The position numbers and the translations under genes were made by a program. Below, one piece after another: positions 9,572 to 18,296 of a stretch of 64,000 nucleotides of DNA; positions within the stretch are counted from its first letter, which is position 1; each line of letters begins with the position of its first letter. This stretch comes from Halomonas sp. 'Soap Lake #6'. GTDB taxonomy: Bacteria; Pseudomonadota; Gammaproteobacteria; Pseudomonadales; Halomonadaceae. The notes beneath the pieces were generated by a model, which saw only the letters and a program-made list of their open reading frames with translations, did no database searches and was not told the origin of the DNA. The stretch spans positions 992,001-1,056,000 of the forward strand of contig NZ_CP020469.1 of assembly GCF_003031405.1 (NCBI RefSeq), written 5' to 3'.

Positions 9572-10552
9572 ATGTCTCGGCGTTTACGCTTTGTTTCTTT
9601 AACACCTGACCTGCAACGTATCTTAAATGAGGCCTACCAGTACAGCGAAAAGAGAGTACTACGGAGCCGGGCTCACTAAGCCACAAGGGCCATACGATTA
9701 ACCAGATATCGCGATATGATCGGGGTTAAGCGCGATACGGAGTCGGCTTGGTTATCCCAATGGGAAGCCGATGGTAATGAGGGGCCCCGAGATAAGCCTC
9801 GTGAAGGACGCCCCCACCACTCAGCGAGAGCGAGCTTGCTGTGTTAGAGCAATGGGTTGAAGATCATCCCCATGATCTGTCCTCAATGCCAAGTTCCAGG
9901 AGCAGAGCGGTAATATTGTTAGTCAAGACACGTTGCGTAGCGCGTTAATAAAGCTATAGCTGTAAGTGGATACGTCGCTCATTGACGGCACGACGTGACG
10001 AGACAGATTTCCGCCATACACAAGAGATGATCAATGTATTGAAGGAGTGGGAGGACGATAGTGAGTGCAACCTCTATTTCTTCGATGAAGCCGTTTCTCG
10101 CAATCCTCGTCACTTCCTTATGCATGGAGCCCGATAGCAGACCCCTGGGAAGTCACCGCCTGCTCACATAGCAAGTGACTGAATGTAATAGATTTTCTTA
10201 CCAGAAAAGGTGGGTTTTTTCACCATATGATCACCGAGTCAGTCGCAACGAAGACCGTTATAGAAGAGAAGCCTTTGATAAGTTTGCGGCACATAAAGAC
10301 CCTGACGCCTTCGTCGTCGTGATACTGGATAATGCCAAAATACACCGTCCCAAGGCATTCCGACGCAAACTTATTGATTGGATGGGGAATCGTATTCACT
10401 TGGTCTATTTATCGCCTTATTCGTCGGGGCTGAACCTGATCGCAATCCTTTGGCGCGCAATCAAATACCGGTGGCTACCACTGACAGCCTGTCGCTCGTT
10501 TGATAAGCTTTGTGAAGCGGCCAAAAACATATGCAATGGTTTACGGTACTGA
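9572..10552 (+). pseudogene. IS630-family transposase remnant
   Basis: A decayed transposase. From ATG 9572 it reads MSRRLRFVSLTPDLQRIL, then a stop and frame changes. Recognisable IS630 blocks follow: GVKRDTESAWLSQWE with a helix-turn-helix, LYFFDEA, and VVILDNAKIHRPKAF. The final block reads SPYSSGLNLIAILWR; in active members this is PPYSPELNxIExxW, so the catalytic Glu is Ala. It is a dead element and evidence that this island has collected several IS types. Confidence 0.75.
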
Positions 10553-11276
10553 TCGCTCAATAGCTTTTGCATAACTACTTACCTTAAGCTTTATCAAGTG
10601 GGTGGAATAGGTCGATTGCGTCAGCGTATAGCCTACAAAATGGGACTATGTTTACTTCATCTGTGTAATGTGAAAGGCTTTTGCTAGAGCCATAAGCGAA
10701 CCTACTGAATTTCGCGAGTTGGGGCAGGATCCGCGTATCAAACCGAATAAATGGTTAATCCGTTAGAAGGCTGAGTGTTCAGCGGTACTCGAGACACCTG
10801 GCTCGTGGATGCTATACATGAACAGCCTAGTGATGGTCTGTGATATAGCCTACTACACGTTATAGACGAATTTAACTGAGAAGGCCTTAGTATCAGTTGA
10901 TACCTCGTTATTTACAGAACGGGTTATCTTTGGCGCTATACCAGATCATTGAATCGTGCAGTAAGCGGCGCTCTGTTCGCAGTTATAACGGGCTGAATAT
11001 ATCAGCGGTTAACTGTCGTTATGGATGCGTAGCCGGGGTAGTAGGCCACTTATTTAGTCTGCTTGGCAAAATTCAGCAAATTGCGTATACAAAGCGTTAC
11101 AACCGGAAGGTACGCTATGGCTAGTCAATCGCATATCTGTTCGAAAGTACTGAGGTAGTTGAGGGTTGTGCGACTCGCTCACCTCTGCACTACAAATACG
11201 AGCGCCTTAATATGGTGTTTGTAAGGATTATCTCGCAACACAAGCTGGCCAATATGGCCTTAACTCCACTTATGAC
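10553..11276. other. Decayed non-coding stretch, probably old insertion debris
   Basis: About 720 bp without a convincing gene. The longest open stretch (10897-11124, plus strand) gives a 75-residue peptide I do not recognise. Base composition is nearer to the surrounding chromosome than to the AT-rich ATP-grasp genes, and broken frames follow one another, which suggests degraded mobile DNA. I could not identify an element family. Confidence 0.4.
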
Positions 11277-11305
11277 ACCCTCTGAAAATGAGGGTATTAT
11301 CAGAG
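11277..11305 (+). promoter_or_regulatory. Two mutually exclusive small hairpins before an ATP-grasp gene
   Basis: ACCCTC (11277) pairs with GAGGGT (11290), while CTCTGA (11280) can pair with TCAGAG (11300). The two stems share bases, so only one can form. They end ten bases before the start codon at 11315, where they could affect ribosome access. The stems are short and chance cannot be excluded. Confidence 0.25.
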
Positions 11306-11314
11306 TGATATATA

Positions 11315-12280
11315 ATGGAATTTTATTCAAAAAATTTAAGTGCCCAACACTTTGCCGAGCGAGCCGTGGTTCGAGGCTTGCAGGTTAAATCTGGGAGATC
11401 TGGTAATTATTTGGTGATAAGTGATGGAAAGAAAAGGCTAAGTGTAACCAAAAGTCTGCTCGGTTGTCAGTCAACATTTACCAGGATTTTTAATAATAAA
11501 GGTGCTTCCAAGTTGTATCTTAAATCATTGGGGGCTAGTGTTCTTGATGGTAACCTTTACTTGGCTGCTGAAGCAGATCGAGCACTTGCCTATGCCGAAG
11601 CGATTGGGTTCCCAGTGGTTATAAAGCCTGATAATGAAAACAAAGGGCGAGGGGTTTATGTTAATGTTGAAAGAGAGAACTTCTATGACTTTTTTGAGTT
11701 AGTTTCTCAAAGGAACGGTTCCGCGTTCGTTGAAAAACAGTGTGACTTCACGGATGAGTATAGGCTATATTGCGTTAAGGATAAAGTTGTTGCAGCGACT
11801 CAGCGCCTTCCTGCAAATGTTACTGGGGATGGAGAGCGCTCAATAGAGGAGTTAGTCGAAGCGAAGAATTTAGAGCGAAAGAAGAGAGGGTATAACAAGT
11901 ATCCAAAAATAAAACTTGATGACGAGGTTTTTCGAGTTTTAAGTAAATCTGAATATAGTCTAAAGTCAATCCCGAATGTTGGCAAGAGAGTTTTTCTTAG
12001 ATCTACTTCTAATATCTCAACGGGGGGGGAAGGGATAGATGTGTTAGGTAAAATTCACTCGTCGTATATTAAATCTATTGAGAGTGTGATGGAGAAAACT
12101 CCCTATGCCTTCTTGGCCGGGTTTGATGTTTTTATTCGTGATGTTTTAAAGCCCGCTTCAAAAGATAATTGGTATATCTGTGAAGTAAATCGTCAGCCTG
12201 CTGTAAGAATGCATGTATACCCCTGGATCGGAGAGCCAAGATTCGTCGGTGACTTTATCATGGATGCTTATTTTGATTGA
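11315..12280 (+). CDS. ATP-grasp ligase, GshF/CphA type
   Basis: A 321-residue stand-alone ATP-grasp protein. It has a short N-terminal segment, then GFPVVIKPDNENKGRGV (ATP-binding Lys and glycine loop), FVEKQ, VTGDGERSIEELVEAKN, ISTGGEGIDVLG, AGFDVFIRD and the metal site YICEVNRQPAVRMH. All catalytic positions expected of the family are present. It should form an amide bond through an acyl-phosphate intermediate; the substrate is unknown. It lacks the C-terminal extension seen in the larger paralogues. The Shine-Dalgarno is weak (GAGTGA). It lies between IS630 debris and another ATP-grasp gene and is AT-rich like them. Confidence 0.82.
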   Translation: MEFYSKNLSAQHFAERAVVRGLQVKSGRSGNYLVISDGKKRLSVTKSLLGCQSTFTRIFNNKGASKLYLKSLGASVLDGNLYLAAEADRALAYAEAIGFPVVIKPDNENKGRGVYVNVERENFYDFFELVSQRNGSAFVEKQCDFTDEYRLYCVKDKVVAATQRLPANVTGDGERSIEELVEAKNLERKKRGYNKYPKIKLDDEVFRVLSKSEYSLKSIPNVGKRVFLRSTSNISTGGEGIDVLGKIHSSYIKSIESVMEKTPYAFLAGFDVFIRDVLKPASKDNWYICEVNRQPAVRMHVYPWIGEPRFVGDFIMDAYFD

Positions 12281-12405
12281 CTTTTCTTCGATATTTGATT
12301 TTTATTTAAAGATGCATAAAAAATAATGGCTGACATGAAATCATCGCTTCTATTGAAAATATTAGAAGATGAAAAATCTGTTGTGTTGTTGTGATAGGAG
12401 GCGTT

Positions 12406-13530
12406 ATGGGTTGTGATGTCTTATTACGTGCTAAGCTTACTCACAGTGAACTAAATTCTTTTCTCATTGAGTATGAGGCGCGAAAAATTGGTTTACATAC
12501 GTTTCGATTAAATCGTTACTATGTTAGGTGCTCGGATTCGAAGGGACGCACAGTTTTGTTTAGGCGTGCATGCGGGCCCGGGGTGAGCCGCGCAGCCTAC
12601 CAGATATGCATGAATAAGTATCAAACAAAGCGCCTGTGGGATGAAGATGGCATACCACATAATGCCTATCGGCTTCTTTCTTCAGCTGAGTACGGCAGTG
12701 CTGTTGAGTTCGCCGAAAAAAACGACTGGCAGATCGTCATAAAACCAATTAATGGAGCGGGCGGTAAAAATGTTTTTACAGGTATAAAAAACGAACAAGA
12801 TCTGTCGAAGTTTTGGAGAGTGCTTGAAAAAAAGAAAAACTCTAAGGTTAGAAATATTTTGGTTGAGCGCCGATTTATTGGTGATGATTTTCGTTTCTTT
12901 GTAGTGGCAGGTCGTGTGCAAGGGGTGTTGGAGCGTGTCCGACCCAATATTGTTGGGGATGGCCGCCGAACAGTAGGGGAGTTGATTAATGCAAAACGCC
13001 AGACTCGCCTCTTAAACCCTGACTTAGCGGCTCGGCCTATAAAGGAAGACTCTGTTGTTGAGCATCAACTGAAGGCGCATAAGGTAGACCGTGAAAGTGT
13101 GCTGCCAGAGGGTTTGAAAATTGTTCTCCGTGGAAATGCTAATATTTCAACAGGCGGTGAGCACCGGGATCGCACTGACGAAATTCCAGAAAGCATAAAA
13201 GCACTCGTCGAACGAGCTGTGGCAAGCCTTCCTAATGCTACTACAAGCGCGGTTGATGTTTTGGCCAAAGATATCACAGATGGGGTAAATCTAAATGAAG
13301 AAAGTATTGTACTGAATGAGATTGAAGCCGATGCTGCGATGTGTATGCATCATTTTCCCATGCATGGTACACCGAGAAATTTGGCACGTAGAATTTTGCT
13401 CGAGAGTTACCCAGAATTGGATGATGGATCTGTTGGCTCACCGTACTCTCACGACTTTGATGAAAATGAGAAGCTTTCGAAAGAGTTGATAAGCTGTATC
13501 AAGTCCTTTGAGCCTGGATTCATTAAATAA
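12406..13530 (+). CDS. ATP-grasp ligase-like protein, altered metal site
   Basis: A 374-residue paralogue of the neighbouring ATP-grasp proteins. Visible blocks are IVIKPINGAGGKNVF, LVERRFIGDDFRFFVV, IVGDGRRTVGELINAKR, NISTGGEHRDRTDE and the end block LNEIEADAAMCMHHFPMHG. The metal-binding E-x-N-x-x-P of active sisters is E-I-E-A-D-A, keeping the Glu but replacing the Asn, so activity may be changed. The last 35 residues are polar and unrelated to the C-terminal domain of the fusion proteins. ATG 12406 is chosen because AGGAG ends five bases upstream; an in-frame GTG at 12391 would place that site inside the gene. IS30 debris follows directly. Confidence 0.8.
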   Translation: MGCDVLLRAKLTHSELNSFLIEYEARKIGLHTFRLNRYYVRCSDSKGRTVLFRRACGPGVSRAAYQICMNKYQTKRLWDEDGIPHNAYRLLSSAEYGSAVEFAEKNDWQIVIKPINGAGGKNVFTGIKNEQDLSKFWRVLEKKKNSKVRNILVERRFIGDDFRFFVVAGRVQGVLERVRPNIVGDGRRTVGELINAKRQTRLLNPDLAARPIKEDSVVEHQLKAHKVDRESVLPEGLKIVLRGNANISTGGEHRDRTDEIPESIKALVERAVASLPNATTSAVDVLAKDITDGVNLNEESIVLNEIEADAAMCMHHFPMHGTPRNLARRILLESYPELDDGSVGSPYSHDFDENEKLSKELISCIKSFEPGFIK

Positions 13531-13668
13531 CCACAGCACTTTGGATCACACAGTAGAGGACGGAGGGCCTGCGCTGCTACCCTCTTGACTTTACCAATGG
13601 GGTTCGCCGCCGCCGCCCTACAGTCAGCGCTGCTGCACCATAATGGAGGGTGAGAGGGGGGAATTCTC

Positions 13669-14010
13669 CCGAAAAACATGGCCTACGATCAGGAGCGTGA
13701 AATGGCGCAGCATGCCAAGATCACCCAGAAAACCGGCGTTGCTATTTACTTCTGCGATCCACATAGCCCCTGAGAACGTGGGGCTAACGAAAATATCAAT
13801 GGCCTTATTCGCCAATATTTACCGAAAGGGACGGATCTCTCTGTGTAGCCAGGAAGAGCTAGACGAGACTGCCTTCGAGCTAAATATGTGCCCTCGAAAG
13901 CGCTTTGGCTTTAAATGTCCGGTAGAAGCGATAAGCTAACTGATGGCTAAGCATTATGAAAGCCCACCCACAATCTAATGAGTGTGTTGCACTCAGAGCC
14001 TGCATCCGCT
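13669..14010 (+). mobile_element. Decayed IS30-family remnant (3' part)
   Basis: Only the last third of an IS30-type element remains. It is similar but not identical to the intact copies: the transposase stretch around YDQ..REM is recognisable, a Trp codon has become a stop in HSPxERGANENI, and a frameshift precedes SQEELD. It ends with GTGTTGCACTCAGAG and CCTGCATCCGC, matching the right terminal repeat. It represents an older insertion than the two intact copies. Confidence 0.8.
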
Positions 14011-14042
14011 GGTGATTAAGCGTGACTTGGAGGGTGATCCAA

Positions 14043-14198
14043 ATGCGTGTGCTTGGTGTCTACCATTTTCTTAAAGATGACTTCTCGTTGCAGCACCTGC
14101 GCAATGTATTGGAAGATAGTGATGCTTACGCTATCTTATCCAAAGAACCTATCGCTTTCTTACTTGAACGTTGGCGTAGCACTATGAGGGAGAATTGA
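14043..14198 (+). pseudogene. Fragment of a TupA-like ATP-grasp gene
   Basis: A 51-codon open stretch whose first part (LGVYHFLKDDFSLQHLRNVLE) closely matches the intact TupA-like protein at 17299 (LGVLTAQILKDDFSLQHLRDVLE). The second part jumps to a segment similar to its ILEQLYQEMREH, so an internal deletion is likely. It is a remnant of a second tupA-like gene, meaning the unit around the enolase-ATP-grasp fusion was once flanked by tupA-like genes on both sides. Confidence 0.7.
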
Positions 14199-14308
14199 TT
14201 CGATATCGATGAGCACTTGTCATTCACTAGCGTGTAGCGAAGGCGCGTTAGCACACCTGTGTATCTTTGCCATCTTTATTATTGGGAGGGTCCTGATGTA
14301 TAAAATTG

Positions 14309-14334
14309 CTTCAGTTGGGGAACTGAAGGTTTTA
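14309..14334 (+). terminator. Possible intrinsic terminator
   Basis: CTTCAGTT, a GGGG tetraloop and AACTGAAG form an 8-bp perfect stem, followed by GTTTTAT. It lies after the tupA-like fragment and before the fusion gene at 14501. The T-run is short, so efficiency may be modest. Confidence 0.4.
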
Positions 14335-14500
14335 TAATGAGCAGGTTTTTCGTCAAGTGACTAATAATGAATCGCCAGTTAGCTGTAAAAATGGCTGAAA
14401 AGTGCATTTGATACACATGCATCAGCTAAGTCATATATAAAGAACATCTAAGACCGCTGGGAAATGTTAGTATTTAACTTGTTTTAACTTGGGTGTTTAT

Positions 14501-17143
14501 ATGTTATCAAATTTTTTGAGCTATTTTGTTGGTAAAAGTGATTCAAAAAAGACAAGTGTCCACAAGATTTTCAAAGCCGAATGCTATAAAGCTGTTGTTC
14601 CGTTAATAACTCCATTTTCTACTTCTCGTTTTACAAGCACAAAGTCTACAAATTACATTGTCAGGCTCGAGTGTGATGGTTTTGTTGGCATAGGTGAGGC
14701 CGCTGCTCGGGGGCCTAAGCTTACAGGCGATCATAAAAAGTATAACTCAGGCATTATTGAAAAGATGCTCGATATAGTTAGTGAAAGCACTATCGACTTC
14801 AATGATAAAGAGTCTGCGTTAACTTCAATCAAAGCCATTTGTTCAGAGTTAGAGGCTTGTGCTGTAGAAAATGCTAGGAAGGTTAATGAAAACAAGCCGT
14901 TTAGAGGAATTCTTTCGGGCTTTGATATTGCTCTGCTGGATTTGACTGCTAAAAAGCTAGGTATAACTGTATCGTCTTTATTGGGAGAAAAAAGAGAGCG
15001 TACTTATGTCTCTGCTTCCACGCTTTCAGCATCCAAAGGTGCTGCGGAAATTATTGATAGATTACGTAGTCAGGCACAAAAGTTTGATGCGTTTCGCTGT
15101 AAAGGCGCAGCAGACCATGCTGAAAACCTTGATAGGTTAGACGGCATGAGAAGTGTTAACAAAGAGCTATCAAAGAATACATCTTACTGGCTGGATTTGA
15201 ATGAAGCCCTTTCACTTGAAAGTGCAGTCGAGTTTATACATTTAATTGTTGACTGGATGAGCAAGGAGGATAATGAAAAGCAGTTAATGATTATTGAGCA
15301 GCCTGTTCCTAAGAAGTATGTGAAAGAGCTATGTGCTCTACAGCAACTGTGTGATGATTTGCTGCCACTGAAACATGGCAGAATCGCTATTATGGCAGAT
15401 GAGTCATTATGGGATTTGGATGATTTTAAACACCTAATGAGTCATGGCGGCTGTAAAGCAATTAATATAAAAATACCTAAGGCTGGTGGTTTAATTAAAG
15501 CTTTGGAGCTTGGGGAGTATGTTGAGAAAAACTCGCCGGATACCATGGTATATATAGGTGGTATGATTGGTACCAGCGATATGATGGGCAGGGCTATTTA
15601 CAACCTTTATAAAGCACTTCCTAGAATTGATTTTTGCACAACATCGCCTGCTGCAAACGTTGAAAAAAATCTTGCAAAAAATCCACTTCGCTATGCTTCT
15701 GCTTCAACAAATGAAATTCTTCTGGGAGGTGGCTCGGGTTTAGGGTCTGACTTGGACTATAAAGCAATAGAGAAATATAAAGAAGATGTGATTCCAAGAG
15801 GAGAGGATGTTTCTTTCACTCTACCACTAGTTTTTGATAATTCACTGAATATTTACGAGAACAAAGAGCTTCTCGGCTTTATTCCTAGAGAACTTGATAA
15901 TCACCTAATTGAGCGTGAAGCACTGCTGCTTGGGCTTAATTCAGTTCGTTCTACATCAACTAAATTCTCAGTTTTCGAAGCTGATAATATAGCCACCTTT
16001 TCCTGGACTATGCCGTTAGGTCTTCCTAAAGAAACAAGGCTTGTATGTAAGGAAAAAGCGGTTACCAAAGAGTTGTTTAGGTCAGCAGGTGCCCCTGTAG
16101 CAGAGGGTAGGTCATATAGTATTAATGATGATAGGGCTGAAATTGTTGCCTATGCAGAAAAGTTGGGTTGGCCTGTGGTTGTTAAGCCAGGAGTAGGAAC
16201 CGGTGGTGTTGGTGTAACTGCAAATATCACCAACACTGAAGAGTTATTATGGGCAATAGAGCAACTGTCTGAAAATAAACTGGCTAGCGACAGAAATAAT
16301 GGCACCTTAATATTAGAAAAGCACATCGCTGGTAAAGAGCTTCGAATTTTAGTCGCTGGTGGTAAGGCGATTAGTGCAGTAGAAAGAATTCAACCGCATG
16401 TTACTGGCGATGGAAAACATAATGTTTCGGTGCTGATTGATCATAAGAACTACTTAAGGGCTAAGAACCCAAATCTTTCTAATAGTAAATTAAAGAAGGG
16501 GGATGCTGCTAAATTCCAGCTAAACCGGCAGGGAATGACTTTTGAATCAGTTCCTGGGGCTGGTAAGGTTATAACGCTTAGCCCTGTGTTTTCAATTAGC
16601 CAAGGGGCAGATAGCCGTTCAGTCATCGACTCTATTCATGGTTCGGTACTAGCTGCAGCAGTTAAAGCTACCAGTGGTGTTGAGGGATTACATGAGGCTG
16701 GTGTAGATTTAATTCTTGAGGACTACACTAAACCGATTGAAGGGCAGCAAGCATGTGTTTGTGAAGTCAATACAAGCCCCGCGATCTCATCCGCTCACTT
16801 TCCTATGTATGGCAAACCGGTCAACGTAGCGCGTGAGTTTTTATGCTCTGTGTTGCACAGAAAGTGGGGAGAGAATTACTCCCATATTGACACAGCGCTT
16901 GAGAATTCTAGCTATACGGGTATTTTTATCGAGGTCGAGGGTGAGTTAGACCATCACCAGCACACCTACATTCTTCGTGAACTGGAAGCGGAAGGGGTTG
17001 AGTGTGAAATTAAACGCTACCGATTCGTAACTGCTTTATCTTGTAAAGGGGACTTGTCTAAAATTCTGACTCTCCCATCTTTGATTTCAATGTTAATCAG
17101 CAGTAGCAGTGATGTTAGAAAAGTCACGTCATTTCTTTTTTAA
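14501..17143 (+). CDS. Dipeptide-epimerase-like/ATP-grasp ligase fusion protein
   Basis: An intact 880-residue fusion, paralogue of the gene broken by IS30. Residues 20-430 are an enolase-superfamily barrel with the full set expected of dipeptide epimerases: R199-x-K201, metal ligands D232, E266 and D300, K324 opposite, and D417-x-D419 in SDLD, which in Ala-Glu epimerases binds the peptide amino end. Residues 455-790 are a GshF/CphA-type ATP-grasp ligase (Lys562 in VVVKPGVGTGG, VTGDGK, Asp736, Glu755 and Asn757 in CEVNTSP). Residues 805-880 form a small alpha/beta domain of unknown role. The likely reaction is ligation of two amino acids or peptide extension, plus inversion of one alpha carbon; the substrate is unknown. 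ATG 14501 follows GGGTG by five bases. Confidence 0.85.
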   Translation: MLSNFLSYFVGKSDSKKTSVHKIFKAECYKAVVPLITPFSTSRFTSTKSTNYIVRLECDGFVGIGEAAARGPKLTGDHKKYNSGIIEKMLDIVSESTIDFNDKESALTSIKAICSELEACAVENARKVNENKPFRGILSGFDIALLDLTAKKLGITVSSLLGEKRERTYVSASTLSASKGAAEIIDRLRSQAQKFDAFRCKGAADHAENLDRLDGMRSVNKELSKNTSYWLDLNEALSLESAVEFIHLIVDWMSKEDNEKQLMIIEQPVPKKYVKELCALQQLCDDLLPLKHGRIAIMADESLWDLDDFKHLMSHGGCKAINIKIPKAGGLIKALELGEYVEKNSPDTMVYIGGMIGTSDMMGRAIYNLYKALPRIDFCTTSPAANVEKNLAKNPLRYASASTNEILLGGGSGLGSDLDYKAIEKYKEDVIPRGEDVSFTLPLVFDNSLNIYENKELLGFIPRELDNHLIEREALLLGLNSVRSTSTKFSVFEADNIATFSWTMPLGLPKETRLVCKEKAVTKELFRSAGAPVAEGRSYSINDDRAEIVAYAEKLGWPVVVKPGVGTGGVGVTANITNTEELLWAIEQLSENKLASDRNNGTLILEKHIAGKELRILVAGGKAISAVERIQPHVTGDGKHNVSVLIDHKNYLRAKNPNLSNSKLKKGDAAKFQLNRQGMTFESVPGAGKVITLSPVFSISQGADSRSVIDSIHGSVLAAAVKATSGVEGLHEAGVDLILEDYTKPIEGQQACVCEVNTSPAISSAHFPMYGKPVNVAREFLCSVLHRKWGENYSHIDTALENSSYTGIFIEVEGELDHHQHTYILRELEAEGVECEIKRYRFVTALSCKGDLSKILTLPSLISMLISSSSDVRKVTSFLF

Positions 17144-17220
17144 GTAATTGCTCGCGAAATAATGTGACTGCCGCAGCTGTTTTTTTCATTTTATCGCCGT
17201 ATCGTCAATCATTTGCCTGT

Positions 17221-17232
17221 GCCGGTAGCGAC
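17221..17232 (+). promoter_or_regulatory. ops-like element (RfaH recruitment site candidate)
   Basis: GCCGGTAGCGAC matches the E. coli ops sequence GGCGGTAGCGTG at 9 of 12 positions, including the central CGGTAGCG. It lies about 67 bp before the tupA-like gene that opens a long polysaccharide operon, where an ops site would be expected in the leader. An RfaH gene is present at 51551-52087. Experimental support is lacking. Confidence 0.45.
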
Positions 17233-17298
17233 CATCATTTGATTGCTGCTGCTTATGCCTGTGTTGCACAATTAGGTGGCCTTCTTAGAGTTGTTTAA

Positions 17299-18198
17299 AT
17301 GACCACGTCACTTTTCCCTTCGTTTCATGATTTTCTTTTGCAGCCAGAGCAGTTGGCTTGGGTCCAGGCCTCTCACCCTGCCCGTAAAGGCACGCTGCCA
17401 GTGCCACCGTCCTTTCGTGTAACCATGGATGCGCTGGTTCGTCGCTATCAGCGTGAAGAGCAGCAGCCAGGGGTTAGCAGCTTCTCGGAGCTGGCGGGGG
17501 ATCGCGTGTGGGTAGCCGGCCAAATGCAAGCACTGGGTGTACTTACGGCACAAATCCTTAAGGATGACTTTTCCTTACAGCATTTACGCGATGTACTGGA
17601 AGGCATAGATGCGTGTGTGATTAAACCCAAAGAGGCCCATAGTTCCCGTGGGGTACTCTCGCTCAAGCGGGTAGATGAGATAACGTTTGATTGTTTGCAG
17701 CTACGCTGCCGTTTACGTTTGGTAGATATTCTCGAACAGCTCTATCAGGAAATGCGTGAGCATCAGTTTCCTAACCACTGGCAGCTTGAAGAGCTGCTTT
17801 TGCCTCCTTCTGGTTTGTTACGTCCAGTCGATGATTTCAAATTCTATGCGTTCCGTGGGCGCATAGGTTTAATTTTGCAGGTAGCCCGCCAGCCCGAGGG
17901 GCAGTATTATCGCTGGTATGATCGTGACTGGCATCCGGTTACAACGGGCAAGTATGAAGAAGCAATAGATGCGGCGTTATTGCCACCACGCAACCCAGAT
18001 GCATTGCTAAAAATGGCGGAGCAGGTTTCAGCCGCATTGCCTACGCCTTTTTGCCGGGTGGATTTATACGAAGCCCGCCAGGGGCCGGTGTTGGGTGAGT
18101 TAACACCGGTACCGGGTACGTATCACTCCTTTGGTGAACAGGCAGACCTTTATCTAGGAGCGATGTTTGAGCTAGATGCGAGTTTGGCTATCCCTTAA
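17299..18198 (+). CDS. TupA-like ATP-grasp protein
   Basis: A 299-residue protein resembling the TupA-like ATP-grasp family (teichuronopeptide synthesis protein of alkaliphilic Bacillus), usually found in surface polymer clusters. Visible elements are DACVIKPKEAHSSRG (ATP-binding Lys), FKFYAFRGRIGLILQV, FCRVDLYEA (metal-binding Asp) and LGELTPVPGTYHSFG (metal-binding Glu in the family's G-E-x-T-x-x-P-G pattern). It probably links an amino acid or similar amine to a sugar or carrier; the exact reaction is unproven. It opens the glycosyltransferase operon and lies behind an ops-like site. Base composition is GC-richer than the preceding ATP-grasp genes. A broken relative lies at 14043. Confidence 0.78.
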   Translation: MTTSLFPSFHDFLLQPEQLAWVQASHPARKGTLPVPPSFRVTMDALVRRYQREEQQPGVSSFSELAGDRVWVAGQMQALGVLTAQILKDDFSLQHLRDVLEGIDACVIKPKEAHSSRGVLSLKRVDEITFDCLQLRCRLRLVDILEQLYQEMREHQFPNHWQLEELLLPPSGLLRPVDDFKFYAFRGRIGLILQVARQPEGQYYRWYDRDWHPVTTGKYEEAIDAALLPPRNPDALLKMAEQVSAALPTPFCRVDLYEARQGPVLGELTPVPGTYHSFGEQADLYLGAMFELDASLAIP

Positions 18199-18296
18199 GC
18201 TGAGGCCAGACCAGTTAATAGCATTCGTAATGTGTACTGTTGTCAGTTGCCGAAGACCATTACCTTCAGCGTTCTTTGTAATTATCCAAGGTGTAG

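Noticed and set aside
10897..11124. 75-codon frame as a small gene
   Set aside because: No domain, no Shine-Dalgarno and it lies in decayed insertion debris.
13643..13939. 98-codon frame near the IS30 remnant
   Set aside because: It is a frameshifted translation of decayed transposase sequence, not a gene.
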